This document shows, piece after piece, positions 1 through 7,814 of a stretch of 14,204 bases of DNA. The first letter of the stretch is position 1, and each line of letters opens with the position of its first letter. Position numbers and translations under genes: made by a program. The stretch spans positions 1 to 14,204 of the forward strand of contig CAJUMV010000061.1 in the NCBI GenBank assembly GCA_910587715.1, in the 5' to 3' direction. This DNA is from an uncultured Lachnospiraceae bacterium (GTDB lineage: Bacteria; Bacillota; Clostridia; Lachnospirales; Lachnospiraceae). Under the pieces are notes generated by a model. The model searched no databases. It saw nothing but the letters and a program-made list of their open reading frames with translations, and was not told the DNA's origin.

Positions 1-62
1 ATGAGAACAGCTACACCTCTCAGATGGTTCGTACCATTAAGTACTTCTCTGAGCTCAACTAA
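1..62 (+). CDS. gap: glyceraldehyde-3-phosphate dehydrogenase, C-terminal end (partial)
   Basis: The reading frame starting at base 3 gives 19 residues ending in SQMVRTIKYFSELN and a TAA stop at 60-62. This matches the conserved C-terminus of class I GAPDH (typically NExSYTxQMVRTxxYxxxL). The enzyme oxidises glyceraldehyde-3-phosphate to 1,3-bisphosphoglycerate in the cytoplasm, the step just before phosphoglycerate kinase, which is the next gene. Only the tail is inside the window, so the start, catalytic Cys and NAD-binding domain cannot be checked. The identification rests on a short but very characteristic tail plus the gap-pgk-tpiA order, which is common in Firmicutes. Confidence 0.88.
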   Translation, partial: ENSYTSQMVRTIKYFSELN

Positions 63-105
63 AAGTAAGTTTCTGCAGACTTGGTTTGAAACGAACAAAG
101 CAATG

Positions 106-140
106 AAAGAGGCTCGGCCGCTGGGCCGGGTCTCTTTTTT
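106..140 (+). terminator. strong hairpin with U-tract between gap and pgk
   Basis: The arm 106-119 (AAAGAGGCTCGGCC) pairs with 124-137 (GGCCGGGTCTCTTT) over 14 pairs, two of them G-U. The loop is GCTG and the downstream run is T135-T140. This is a classic intrinsic terminator or attenuator. It lies 43 nt after the gap stop and 52 nt before the pgk start, so pgk-tpiA is expressed either by partial read-through or from a promoter of its own. I could not identify a convincing promoter here. Confidence 0.85.
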
Positions 141-191
141 ACATGTGCGCGGGTGCGTATGTGGATTAAATAATAAAAGGAGGATACACAA

Positions 192-1424
192 ATGTCTTTA
201 AACAAGAAATCGGTAGATGATATCAATGTAAAGGGCAAGCGCGTTTTGGTGAGATGCGACTTTAACGTGCCTTTGAAGGAGGGAAAGATTACGGACGAGA
301 CCCGTATCGTGGCAGCACTTCCCACCATCAAGAAGCTTCTTGCTGACGGCGGCAAGGTAATCCTTTGCTCACACCTCGGCAAAGTGAAAAACGGTCCCAA
401 CGAGGGCGAGTCTTTAGCGCCTGTTGCTGAGAGACTTTCCGAGAAGCTCGGCAAGCCCGTTAATTTCGTAAAAGACGACAACGTGACCGGCGAGGCTGCT
501 ACGGCGGCAGTGGCGGCTATGAACGAGGGCGACGTGGTGCTCTTACAGAATACCCGTTTCCGCGGCAAAGAGGAGACCAAGCCGAAGGAGGCAGGCGAGG
601 CTTTCGCGAAAGAGCTTGCCGATCTGGCTGACGTCTATGTGTGCGACGCTTTCGGTTCCGCGCACAGAGCGCACGCTTCCGTGGCTGTTGTCACCAAGTA
701 TATCACCGAGAAAGGCGGCGAGAACGCTGTCGGCTATCTGATGCAGAAGGAGATCGACTTCCTCGGCAACGCGGTGGAGAATCCGGTGAGACCTTTCGTG
801 GCGATCCTTGGCGGTGCGAAAGTTGCGGATAAGCTGAACGTAATCAATAACTTGCTTGAGAAGTGCGATACCCTAATCATCGGCGGCGGCATGGCTTTCA
901 CCTTCTTGAAGGCGAAGGGCTATGAGATCGGCAACTCTCTCGTGGACGACGAGAAACTTGACTACTGTAAAGAGATGATGGAGAAGGCGGAGAAGCTCGG
1001 CAAACAGCTCTTACTTCCCATTGACACAGGCGTTGCTTCCGGGTTCCCGAACCCCATCGACGCGCCTATTGATGTAGAGTACGTGGATTCCGACCAGATT
1101 CCTGCTGACAAGGAAGGTCTTGATATCGGACCCAAGACACAGGAACTTTTCGCGAACGCAGTGAAGAGCGCGAAGACTGTTGTATGGAACGGACCTATGG
1201 GTGTATTCGAGAATCCCACGCTGGCAAAGGGCACGATCGCTGTTGCGAAGGCGCTGGCTGAGACGGATGCTACTACCATCATCGGCGGCGGCGATTCCGC
1301 AGCGGCATGTAACCAGCTCGGCTTTGCTGACAAGATGTCCCACATCTCCACAGGCGGCGGCGCTTCCCTTGAGTTCTTAGAGGGCAAGGAATTGCCGGGT
1401 GTTGTGGCTGCAGATGACAAGTAA
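192..1424 (+). CDS. pgk: phosphoglycerate kinase
   Basis: This enzyme transfers the acyl phosphate of 1,3-bisphosphoglycerate to ADP, giving ATP and 3-phosphoglycerate, in the cytoplasm. The 410-residue length is normal for bacterial PGK. The N-terminal substrate half has VLVRCDFNVPL (about 18-28), the SHLG turn (60-63), LLQNTRF (117-123) and CDAFGSAHR (151-159). The C-terminal nucleotide half has LGGAKVADKL (206-215), WNGPMGVFE (332-340) and GGGDSAAA (365-372). The ATG at 192 follows a strong AAAGGAGG (177-184), which fixes the start. It stands alone between the terminator at 106-140 and tpiA 27 nt downstream, and is almost certainly cotranscribed with tpiA. It shows no sign of damage. Confidence 0.98.
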   Translation: MSLNKKSVDDINVKGKRVLVRCDFNVPLKEGKITDETRIVAALPTIKKLLADGGKVILCSHLGKVKNGPNEGESLAPVAERLSEKLGKPVNFVKDDNVTGEAATAAVAAMNEGDVVLLQNTRFRGKEETKPKEAGEAFAKELADLADVYVCDAFGSAHRAHASVAVVTKYITEKGGENAVGYLMQKEIDFLGNAVENPVRPFVAILGGAKVADKLNVINNLLEKCDTLIIGGGMAFTFLKAKGYEIGNSLVDDEKLDYCKEMMEKAEKLGKQLLLPIDTGVASGFPNPIDAPIDVEYVDSDQIPADKEGLDIGPKTQELFANAVKSAKTVVWNGPMGVFENPTLAKGTIAVAKALAETDATTIIGGGDSAAACNQLGFADKMSHISTGGGASLEFLEGKELPGVVAADDK

Positions 1425-1451
1425 ACTATAAAAAATAAGGAGATTACTACA

Positions 1452-2198
1452 ATGGCTAGAAGAAGAATCATCGCCGGCAACTGGAAGATGAACATGACTC
1501 CCAGCGAGGCTGTTGCGCTCTGCGCAACTTTAAAGGATCTGGTAGTGAATGATGCGGTGGACGTGGTTTACTGTGTACCCGCGATTGACATTGTGCCTGT
1601 AGCTGAGGCTGTGAAGGGCACGAACGTGCATGTGGGCGCCGAGAACTTCTACATCGAGGACAAGGGCGCGTACACGGGCGAGATTTCCGCTCCCATGTTA
1701 AAGGATGCGGGCGTGGAGTATGTGATCATCGGTCACTCCGAGAGAAGAGAGTATTTCAAGGAGGACGACGCTTTCCTGAACAAGAAGGTATTAAAGGCAT
1801 TAGAGGCGGGTCTTACCCCGATTCTTTGCTGCGGCGAGTCCTTAGAGCAGAGAGAAATGAATGTAACGATGGACTGGATCAGACTGCAGATTAAGTCCGA
1901 TCTGGCAGGCGTGACCGCTGACCAGGTGAAGGGTATGGTCATCGCATACGAGCCCATCTGGGCGATTGGAACCGGCAAGACCGCTACCTCCGATCAGGCG
2001 CAGGAAGTCTGCAAGGGCATCCGCGACTGCATCGCAGAGATGTACGACGCAGCTACCGCAGAGGCAGTGCGCATCCAGTATGGCGGCTCCATGAACGCAT
2101 CCAATGCGGCGGAGCTTTTGTCTAAGCCTGACATCGACGGCGGACTGATTGGCGGCGCTTCCCTGAAGCCTGACTTCGGGCAGATTGTGAACGCGTAA
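1452..2198 (+). CDS. tpiA: triosephosphate isomerase
   Basis: This enzyme interconverts dihydroxyacetone phosphate and glyceraldehyde-3-phosphate as a cytoplasmic TIM-barrel dimer. The 248-residue length is standard. Catalytic residues are in place: N10 and K12 in the GNWKMN motif, the electrophilic H95 in IIGHSERR, and the catalytic base E167 in AYEPIWAIGTG, which runs into the flexible phosphate-gripping loop. The late phosphate-binding motifs YGGSM and GGLIGGASL are also present. An AAGGAG at about 1436-1441 supports the ATG at 1452. A small hairpin AACGC-GTAA-GCGTT (2190-2203) overlaps the stop codon. The gene expected next in many clostridial glycolytic operons (gpmI) is absent here, and a GtrII-like gene follows instead. 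Confidence 0.98.
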   Translation: MARRRIIAGNWKMNMTPSEAVALCATLKDLVVNDAVDVVYCVPAIDIVPVAEAVKGTNVHVGAENFYIEDKGAYTGEISAPMLKDAGVEYVIIGHSERREYFKEDDAFLNKKVLKALEAGLTPILCCGESLEQREMNVTMDWIRLQIKSDLAGVTADQVKGMVIAYEPIWAIGTGKTATSDQAQEVCKGIRDCIAEMYDAATAEAVRIQYGGSMNASNAAELLSKPDIDGGLIGGASLKPDFGQIVNA

Positions 2199-2237
2199 GC
2201 GTTAAGATACTTTGTAAAAAGAATTAGGATATGATTT

Positions 2238-2290
2238 TAGGAAAGCCTACTTTAATGGATGGAACGATATCATTAAAGTAGGTATTCCTA
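2238..2290 (+). repeat. long inverted repeat downstream of tpiA
   Basis: The arm 2239-2257 (AGGAAAGCCTACTTTAATG) pairs with 2271-2289 (CATTAAAGTAGGTATTCCT). Over 19 positions there is one A-A mismatch and one G-U pair, and an outer T2238-A2290 pair extends the stem. The loop is 13 nt. No clear U-tract follows on either strand, so it is not a textbook intrinsic terminator. It may end or stabilise the pgk-tpiA message, or control read-through into the next gene 35 nt later. Confidence 0.6.
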
Positions 2291-2324
2291 TTCTAAAAAG
2301 CGAAAGTGGACGGAAAGGAACAGT

Positions 2325-3902
2325 ATGAGCAAGATAACAAAGGATGGGAAAGAGGGACTGCTTTCCCGATTTGGATTTCGGTATGAGGATATGTCTCTCA
2401 TGAAAAGGGCGATGTGTTACACATTTCTGTTTGGATTCTTAGCCCATGGCTTTATGCTTACGAATCTCAATGTTTCCCACGATGCCGTGTTTAATTTTTA
2501 TAATGAGCTTCCGGCGCATCAGCATCAGGTTGAGCTGGGAAGATTTTTAGAGCCGGTGTACAGGGAGATGACAGGAACGCGTCTGCTCATGCCGTGGAGT
2601 CTCGGGCTTGTCGCTTTTTTCTGGCTGGGAATCGCGGTGTTTCTGGTCTGCAGGCTGTTTGATTTATCCGGCAGATGGGAGATTCTGCTGACTGCCGGGA
2701 TTATGACGGTCAACATTTCCGTGACGGCGACGGCGGCGGCATATGAGCCATGGCTTGCGGCGGATATGTTTACGCTGCTGATGGCTGTGTTTGGCGTTTG
2801 GTGCTGGCGACTCTATGGAAAATCGCATCAGGTGAGCAGGCTGGCGCTTGGCATGGCGGCGGTTATCGTGTCTCTCGCTATTTACCAGAGTTATCTGTCG
2901 GTGACGGTTGCGTTGATCATTATGCTTTCCATACAGGATTTGGTGAAGAAGAAAGGTGCGGCAAAGGTATTTCGGGATGGCTGCGTCGGCGCGGGGATGG
3001 TAGGGGTGAGTGGAATCGTCTACTATCTTTTGATGAAGATTTCCAGCAGCCTGTCGGTGGTACCTCTGCTGGAAGGAAAGCATGACAGTGTGACAAACCT
3101 GTGGGACAATCAGGAGACGATTTTACAGAGAGTGGTGTACTGTTTAAAAGAAGCCGTCACCCATTTTTTTGCGAAGGACGAAAACATTTACCCCTATCCT
3201 GTCGTATGGGCAGCTAATTTCCTGATCGGGTGTGCGAGCCTCTGCCTTGTTGTGTGTCTGGTGAGAAAACTAAGAGGAGAATTAAAAACGGGAGAGTGGC
3301 TGCTTATGGCGCTTTTGGTGGCTGTGCTTCCCTTTGCTGCTTACTTGGTTAGACTGTTGAACCCCTATGTGCATGATTTGATGGTGTACTCTGTCTGGCT
3401 GTTATATCTTTTGCCGATTCTTTTAAGCAGATGGACTTATCAGTGCAATGAGCGGTGGGGCAGATATTCCGGCGCAATCGTGATTTTGCTTTCCTTTATT
3501 CTCTTTTCTTATATACAGACGGATAATGCGGTGTATGTCAAGAAGCAGGTGGAGAGCGAGGCAACGCTGTCGTTGATGACTGAGGTCATGTCTGAGGTGG
3601 AACGGACGGAAGGCTACGTGCCGGGAGAGACCGAGCTGATTTTTGTCGGAGATATCACACAGATCTTGCAGCCGCTGCTGGGGATGGAGCGGATAACAGG
3701 CATTTCCGGCACCAACAAGCCGACCGCGATTGTGGATCCGAATATCTATCAGGAATACTTTAATCATGTGATGCTTCGGAAGGCAAACTTTGTTTATGAG
3801 GAAGATGCGAAGAAGTGGACAGAGGTGCAGGAAATGCCGGCTTATCCGCAGGCGGGATATGTGCGGATGCTGGATGGAACAGTAGTGGTGAAATGGAATT
3901 AA
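2325..3902 (+). CDS. GtrII-like (Glucos_trans_II) polytopic membrane protein
   Basis: The protein has 525 residues, with a short basic N-terminus and then about 8-10 hydrophobic segments between residues about 30 and 398 (for example 30-47, 91-110, 119-138, 143-162, 174-203, 219-237, 294-313, 325-345, 352-369, 381-396). A soluble tail of about 125 residues follows. The overall form, the ELGRFLEPV region (70-78), the acidic YEPWLAADMF segment (140-149) and the C-terminal MPAYPQAGYVRMLDGTVVVK resemble the GtrII/Glucos_trans_II family. Members of that family are thought to move a glucosyl unit from a lipid carrier onto surface polysaccharide. The ATG at 2325 follows GGAAAGGA (2312-2319). Its stop is only 9 nt before the sensor kinase start, so the two are very likely cotranscribed. 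The exact reaction and acceptor are unknown. Confidence 0.72.
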   Translation: MSKITKDGKEGLLSRFGFRYEDMSLMKRAMCYTFLFGFLAHGFMLTNLNVSHDAVFNFYNELPAHQHQVELGRFLEPVYREMTGTRLLMPWSLGLVAFFWLGIAVFLVCRLFDLSGRWEILLTAGIMTVNISVTATAAAYEPWLAADMFTLLMAVFGVWCWRLYGKSHQVSRLALGMAAVIVSLAIYQSYLSVTVALIIMLSIQDLVKKKGAAKVFRDGCVGAGMVGVSGIVYYLLMKISSSLSVVPLLEGKHDSVTNLWDNQETILQRVVYCLKEAVTHFFAKDENIYPYPVVWAANFLIGCASLCLVVCLVRKLRGELKTGEWLLMALLVAVLPFAAYLVRLLNPYVHDLMVYSVWLLYLLPILLSRWTYQCNERWGRYSGAIVILLSFILFSYIQTDNAVYVKKQVESEATLSLMTEVMSEVERTEGYVPGETELIFVGDITQILQPLLGMERITGISGTNKPTAIVDPNIYQEYFNHVMLRKANFVYEEDAKKWTEVQEMPAYPQAGYVRMLDGTVVVKWN

Positions 3903-3911
3903 GCGGATAAC

Positions 3912-5720
3912 ATGAAAAATAATCGGAGTATGGCACAAAATTTTAATAGGATGCCGATTAAGAAACAGCTCTACCGGATCTACACGGTTGTGGTGGTGGT
4001 GCCGATTCTTCTGAACGGCTCCTTCCTGTTAACGTATACGCATCACATGATGGAAAACTACTATACGGATTTGCTAAAGGCTGATAATTACCGGGTAAGA
4101 AACATTCTTTTCGATATTACCAGAGAGATTTACGGGATATCCCGAGATATTTCTTATGATGGCGGGGTGCGGAACATTCTGGCAGGCGAGTTCGCGGACA
4201 GACAGGAATATATGAGAGCGGTTGACCGGAATGAGGTATTGAACCGGTATGCGAAGACTTACGCGGAGGTTTCCAAGATTGAAATTTATACGGATAATCC
4301 GTCCCTATCCGATTATAAGCAGTTTGTCCGGATGGACGAGGACGTAAAGGAGACGGTCTGGTATCAGCGCGCCATGGAGCAGGCGGGCGTTTTCTGGCAG
4401 GCGGTGCCGTGGGAGGACGGGTATCGGGACAGCAACTGGGAGCTTTGTCTGGTGAAAAGAATTCAGCTGGTAAACTCGCCTTATCATGCGGTGCTAGTCA
4501 TACGGATTGACTCCAACTATCTGCGCATCTGGGTGGACAATACCGAGTACAGCAGTGTGATGTCGGTGGACAGGGGTGCTGTCTTTTACAGCTCGGACAG
4601 GGAGAGAAACGGCAAAGCACAGCCTTTGGCGATTGATTTTGACGAGTCTTATTATCGGTATACGGGGCGGATTAAGATAGACGGGCGTCAATGTTTTATC
4701 GACGTATCCACGCTGCACGCCTATCAATCCGGATCAAAAATATACATCTGTACGCTGGACAAGCACGGGTATGCGCATATTCGGAGCATACTGTCCATGT
4801 GCGGTGTGATGATTGCGGTAGCGTTGATTATTCCCGGCATTCAGATTCATATTTTTACGAATTATTTTACGGGCAGGGTGCGGCTCCTCAGACAGGAGAT
4901 GCACAAGGTGAGCAATCAGGACTATGAGCTGATCTCTGCGCTTCGTGGCAGTGATGAGATCTCCGAGGCGTTCGGGGATCTGCAGGTCATGGTCGGCAAT
5001 ATTAAGGAACAGGAGGCGCGCGCATACGAAGCGCAGATTAAGGAGCAGACGCTTTTAATCAGGCAGCAGGAGATGGAGTTTAAGATGCTGGCAAGCCAGA
5101 TCAACCCGCATTTCCTTTATAATACGTTGGAAACCATCCGCATGAAGGCGCTTACAGCGGGAGATAAGGAAGCGGCGACAGCCATTAAGCTGCTCGGCAA
5201 GTCCATGCGGTATGTGTTGGAAAATATGGGAACTTCCGTCACAACGCTGGGGGAGGAACTCAATCATGTGGACGAGTATATGAAAATCCAGCATCTGCGT
5301 TTCGGTGACCGGGTTGGCTATAAAAAGAACGTGGAGGAGGGGCTTGAACTGACACAGTACCGGATTCTGCCGCTGCTCTTGCAGCCTGTGGTGGAAAATG
5401 CCATTGTGCACGGGTTGGATGAGACGGAGGAGGACGGCAGGATTGTGATTTCCATCTACAGAAGAAAGCTGGACGAGACGGAGCTTCTGTTCATCGATGT
5501 GGACGATAACGGCTGCGGCATGCTGGAAGAGACGCTTAGTAAGCTGCGGACGGATATTGAGATTAGGGATATGAGCCGGAGCAAGAGCATCGGGCTTTAT
5601 AATATCAACCAGCGGCTGAAGCTGCATTACGGGGAAGGGTACCGGGTGCATGTGTATTCGGAGCCGGGAAAGGGAACGCGGGTCCGGCTGATGATTCCGG
5701 CGGAAAAGATAGCGGAATAA
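3912..5720 (+). CDS. YesM-type sensor histidine kinase (two-component system)
   Basis: The 602-residue protein belongs to the YesM/LytS-like His_kinase family. A first membrane helix lies at about 24-43, an extracellular sensing region at about 44-290, and a second helix at about 291-315. A HAMP-like linker and coiled coil (about 316-390) lead into the His_kinase motif SQINPHFLYNTLE, with the likely phospho-acceptor H400. The HATPase domain shows the N-box LQPVVENAIVHG (N496), the G1 box DDNGCGM (D532), the G2 box SIGLYNINQRL, and EPGKGT (584-589). It would autophosphorylate on sensing an external signal. No strong ribosome site precedes the ATG, so translation may be coupled to the gene ending 9 nt upstream. 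The probable partner is the YesN-like regulator on the other strand at 9637-11247. Confidence 0.93.
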   Translation: MKNNRSMAQNFNRMPIKKQLYRIYTVVVVVPILLNGSFLLTYTHHMMENYYTDLLKADNYRVRNILFDITREIYGISRDISYDGGVRNILAGEFADRQEYMRAVDRNEVLNRYAKTYAEVSKIEIYTDNPSLSDYKQFVRMDEDVKETVWYQRAMEQAGVFWQAVPWEDGYRDSNWELCLVKRIQLVNSPYHAVLVIRIDSNYLRIWVDNTEYSSVMSVDRGAVFYSSDRERNGKAQPLAIDFDESYYRYTGRIKIDGRQCFIDVSTLHAYQSGSKIYICTLDKHGYAHIRSILSMCGVMIAVALIIPGIQIHIFTNYFTGRVRLLRQEMHKVSNQDYELISALRGSDEISEAFGDLQVMVGNIKEQEARAYEAQIKEQTLLIRQQEMEFKMLASQINPHFLYNTLETIRMKALTAGDKEAATAIKLLGKSMRYVLENMGTSVTTLGEELNHVDEYMKIQHLRFGDRVGYKKNVEEGLELTQYRILPLLLQPVVENAIVHGLDETEEDGRIVISIYRRKLDETELLFIDVDDNGCGMLEETLSKLRTDIEIRDMSRSKSIGLYNINQRLKLHYGEGYRVHVYSEPGKGTRVRLMIPAEKIAE

Positions 5721-5787
5721 GAAAAGGTAAAAAAATAACTGTATTTTTTCTCCATTCTGTTCGGTATTTATTATTTTATAAATTTTT

Positions 5788-5793
5788 TATAAT
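5788..5793 (+). promoter_or_regulatory. candidate -10 element for the ABC importer operon
   Basis: A perfect TATAAT lies in the 161-nt AT-rich gap between the kinase stop and the chosen start of the first permease. No good -35 is seen about 17 bp upstream, which would fit a promoter needing an activator such as the AraC-type regulator of this locus. The TATAAT overlaps an in-frame upstream ATG at 5792, which argues against that ATG being the start. Confidence 0.4.
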
Positions 5794-5881
5794 GAATGCA
5801 TCAAGGGAAATGAGCGTGCGCGCATTTTCAGTGGTGCATTTTCTTTTTCCTGAAAAAATTGTGAGGAAAGGGTGGCGGGAG

Positions 5882-6823
5882 ATGAGTGCGAGAAAAGCGC
5901 AAAAAGAAAAAGTGATGAAACAAAAGTTCAGTATGCAGCTTATGTACAAACAGCGGTATCTGTTGTTGATGTCGCTTCCGTTTGTCATCTGGCTGATTAT
6001 TTTCAAGTACATACCCCTCTGGGGCTGGACGATGGCGTTTCAGGATGTAAGGCCGAAGAACCTGTCGAAGCATATCTGGGAAAGACCTTTTGCGGGGCTT
6101 GATAATTTTATCAAGGCATTTAGCGACCGGATGTTCAACCAGACGCTGATCAATACCATCGGGCTCAGTATTTTGGGAATTGCGGTGGGAACCGTTATGG
6201 CGATTTTATTTGCTTTAATGCTAAATGAAATCCGCTTTGTGAAATTTAAAAAGGTGACGCAGACGATTTCCTATCTGCCCCACTTTGTATCGTGGGTGGT
6301 TATCGCCAGCATTGCGAAGATGGTGTTAAATGACGGCGGTATGCTGGACACATTGTTTGGCACGAAGCTGGGACTGATGAGCACCAACTCGCCGCTGTTC
6401 TGGCTGACGGTAGTGATTATTAATACATGGAAAGAGGTGGGCTGGGATGCCATCGTATACCTCTCCGCTATGGCAGGCATTGACCAAGGCTTATATGAAG
6501 CGGCGAAGGTGGACGGCGCAAACCGTCTCCAGCGGATTTGGCACATTACCCTGCCGGGTATTAAACCTACCATCGTCGTGCTTTTGATCATGGGTATCGG
6601 CGGTGCATTGAATGTAGGTATGGAGCGGCAGATGCTTCTTAGCAACGGTATCGTACAGGATCACGCGATGGTGCTTTCGTGGTTTGCGTATGTCAGAGGT
6701 ATCGGCAACAGCAACTACGGTCTTGGTACCGCGATTGGCATGTTCCAGTCGTTAGTCGGCATAATCCTGCTTTTCCTGGCAAATAAGGTGGCAGGGTGGC
6801 TCGGTGAGAGCAGACTGATATAG
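5882..6823 (+). CDS. carbohydrate ABC transporter permease, LplB-like
   Basis: This is an inner-membrane subunit of a CUT1-type sugar importer. The 313-residue form has a basic N-terminus (SARKAQKEKVMKQK), a first helix at about 26-43, and further helices at about 92-114, 134-147, 172-184, 227-246 and 282-303. The EAA loop EAAKVDGANRLQRIWHITLP (206-225) docks the ATPase. The frame stays open upstream to an ATG at 5792, but that codon has no ribosome site and sits on a TATAAT. The ATG at 5882 follows AGGAAAGG (5864-5871) and gives the usual family length, so I chose it. It pairs with the second permease 12 nt downstream. No ATPase is encoded nearby, so a shared MsmX/MsmK-type ATPase elsewhere in the genome is inferred. 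Confidence 0.93.
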   Translation: MSARKAQKEKVMKQKFSMQLMYKQRYLLLMSLPFVIWLIIFKYIPLWGWTMAFQDVRPKNLSKHIWERPFAGLDNFIKAFSDRMFNQTLINTIGLSILGIAVGTVMAILFALMLNEIRFVKFKKVTQTISYLPHFVSWVVIASIAKMVLNDGGMLDTLFGTKLGLMSTNSPLFWLTVVIINTWKEVGWDAIVYLSAMAGIDQGLYEAAKVDGANRLQRIWHITLPGIKPTIVVLLIMGIGGALNVGMERQMLLSNGIVQDHAMVLSWFAYVRGIGNSNYGLGTAIGMFQSLVGIILLFLANKVAGWLGESRLI

Positions 6824-6835
6824 GAGGGAGAAGTC

Positions 6836-7723
6836 ATGGCAAATACGAAATCAAATCGAATCAAAAGCCGCGATAATATCCTGGATTATATATTGCTGGC
6901 GGTATTCCTGTTATTGATCGTCATCACGATCTATCCGTTTTTGAACGTGCTGGCGATATCGTTCAATGATCCCATTGACACGATGCGCAATATCAATTTC
7001 ATTATTCCGAGACAGTTTACTTTGAACAACTACGTTTATGTGTTCAGGGAGAATAATCTGGGAAACGCGTTTCTGCTGTCGGTTTTAAGAACGGTGATCG
7101 GCGCGGGCGCGGGCGTGCTCTGCACGGCGATGCTTGCCTATGTGCTCAGCAGAAAAGATTTTTACTTCAACAAGCTGTTTACCACGCTGTTCGTGATTAC
7201 CATGTATGTCAGCGGCGGTCTGATTCCGGAGTATCTGCTGTTAATGAGAGACTTAAAGCTGGGGAATAACTTTATTGTCTATATCATTCCGGGACTGATC
7301 TGGGTCTACAATATGATTCTGGTGCGTTCCTTCATCGAGGGACTGCCTCTTGCCTTACAGGAGGCGGCGAGAGTGGACGGCGCAAACGATTTTATCATCT
7401 GGGCGAGAATCATTCTTCCCCTCTGTCAGCCGGTGCTGGCGACGGTGGCATTGTTCTACGCGGTAGGACAGTGGAACTCCTTTATGGATACCTATCTGTA
7501 TGCGAAAGAGCTGCCGACTCTGCAGTATGTGCTGTATGAGATTATGGAGAAGGCGCAGATGAAGATTGACCCCCACGCGGCGGAGCAGATGAAGAACGCG
7601 GTATCGCCTTTGTCCATACGAATGGCGGTTACCATCGTGGCGACAGTGCCGATCATCATTGTTTATCCGTTCTTACAGAAATATTTTGTGGGCGGCATGA
7701 CGGTAGGCGCGGTAAAGGATTGA
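6836..7723 (+). CDS. carbohydrate ABC transporter permease, YtcP/MalG-like
   Basis: This is the second membrane subunit of the importer. It has 295 residues, the usual length. Predicted helices lie at about 17-43, 79-104, 113-137, 147-165, 197-214 and 262-281. The EAA loop is EAARVDGANDFIIWARIILP (176-195), and the C-terminus KYFVGGMTVGAVKD is typical of the LplC/YtcP group. The ATG follows AGGAGGGA (6822-6829), which overlaps the stop codon of the upstream permease and shows tight operon coupling. The two permeases should form a heterodimeric channel served by the lipoprotein encoded 91 nt downstream. Confidence 0.95.
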   Translation: MANTKSNRIKSRDNILDYILLAVFLLLIVITIYPFLNVLAISFNDPIDTMRNINFIIPRQFTLNNYVYVFRENNLGNAFLLSVLRTVIGAGAGVLCTAMLAYVLSRKDFYFNKLFTTLFVITMYVSGGLIPEYLLLMRDLKLGNNFIVYIIPGLIWVYNMILVRSFIEGLPLALQEAARVDGANDFIIWARIILPLCQPVLATVALFYAVGQWNSFMDTYLYAKELPTLQYVLYEIMEKAQMKIDPHAAEQMKNAVSPLSIRMAVTIVATVPIIIVYPFLQKYFVGGMTVGAVKD

Positions 7724-7734
7724 TGCGATATTTT

Positions 7735-7761
7735 TATGGCGGCGTCAAGTACACCGCCATA
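7735..7761 (+). repeat. intercistronic hairpin between permease and binding-protein genes
   Basis: TATGGCGG (7735-7742) pairs perfectly with CCGCCATA (7754-7761) around an 11-nt loop. No U-tract follows. Its place between permease and binding-protein genes suggests mRNA processing or stabilisation that raises binding-protein yield over the permeases, or partial termination. It starts 11 nt after the permease stop and ends about 50 nt before the next start. Confidence 0.55.
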
Positions 7762-7814
7762 TCAATATAAAGTTGCATAGAGTTGCAATGTAAGAAACAG
7801 AAGGGAGAGAAAGT

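Noticed and set aside
5055..5651. 198-codon open frame antisense to the kinase catalytic domain
   Set aside because: The plus-strand frame contains all histidine-kinase boxes and the antisense translation shows no known motif.
5729..5751. AAAAAATA-ACTG-TATTTTTT as a terminator after the kinase gene
   Set aside because: The stem has only A-T pairs and is unstable, so termination cannot be claimed.
5792..5881. Longer N-terminus for the first permease starting at ATG 5792
   Set aside because: There is no ribosome site, a perfect TATAAT overlaps the codon, and the extra 30 residues are not family-like. ATG 5882 has a good ribosome site and the usual length.
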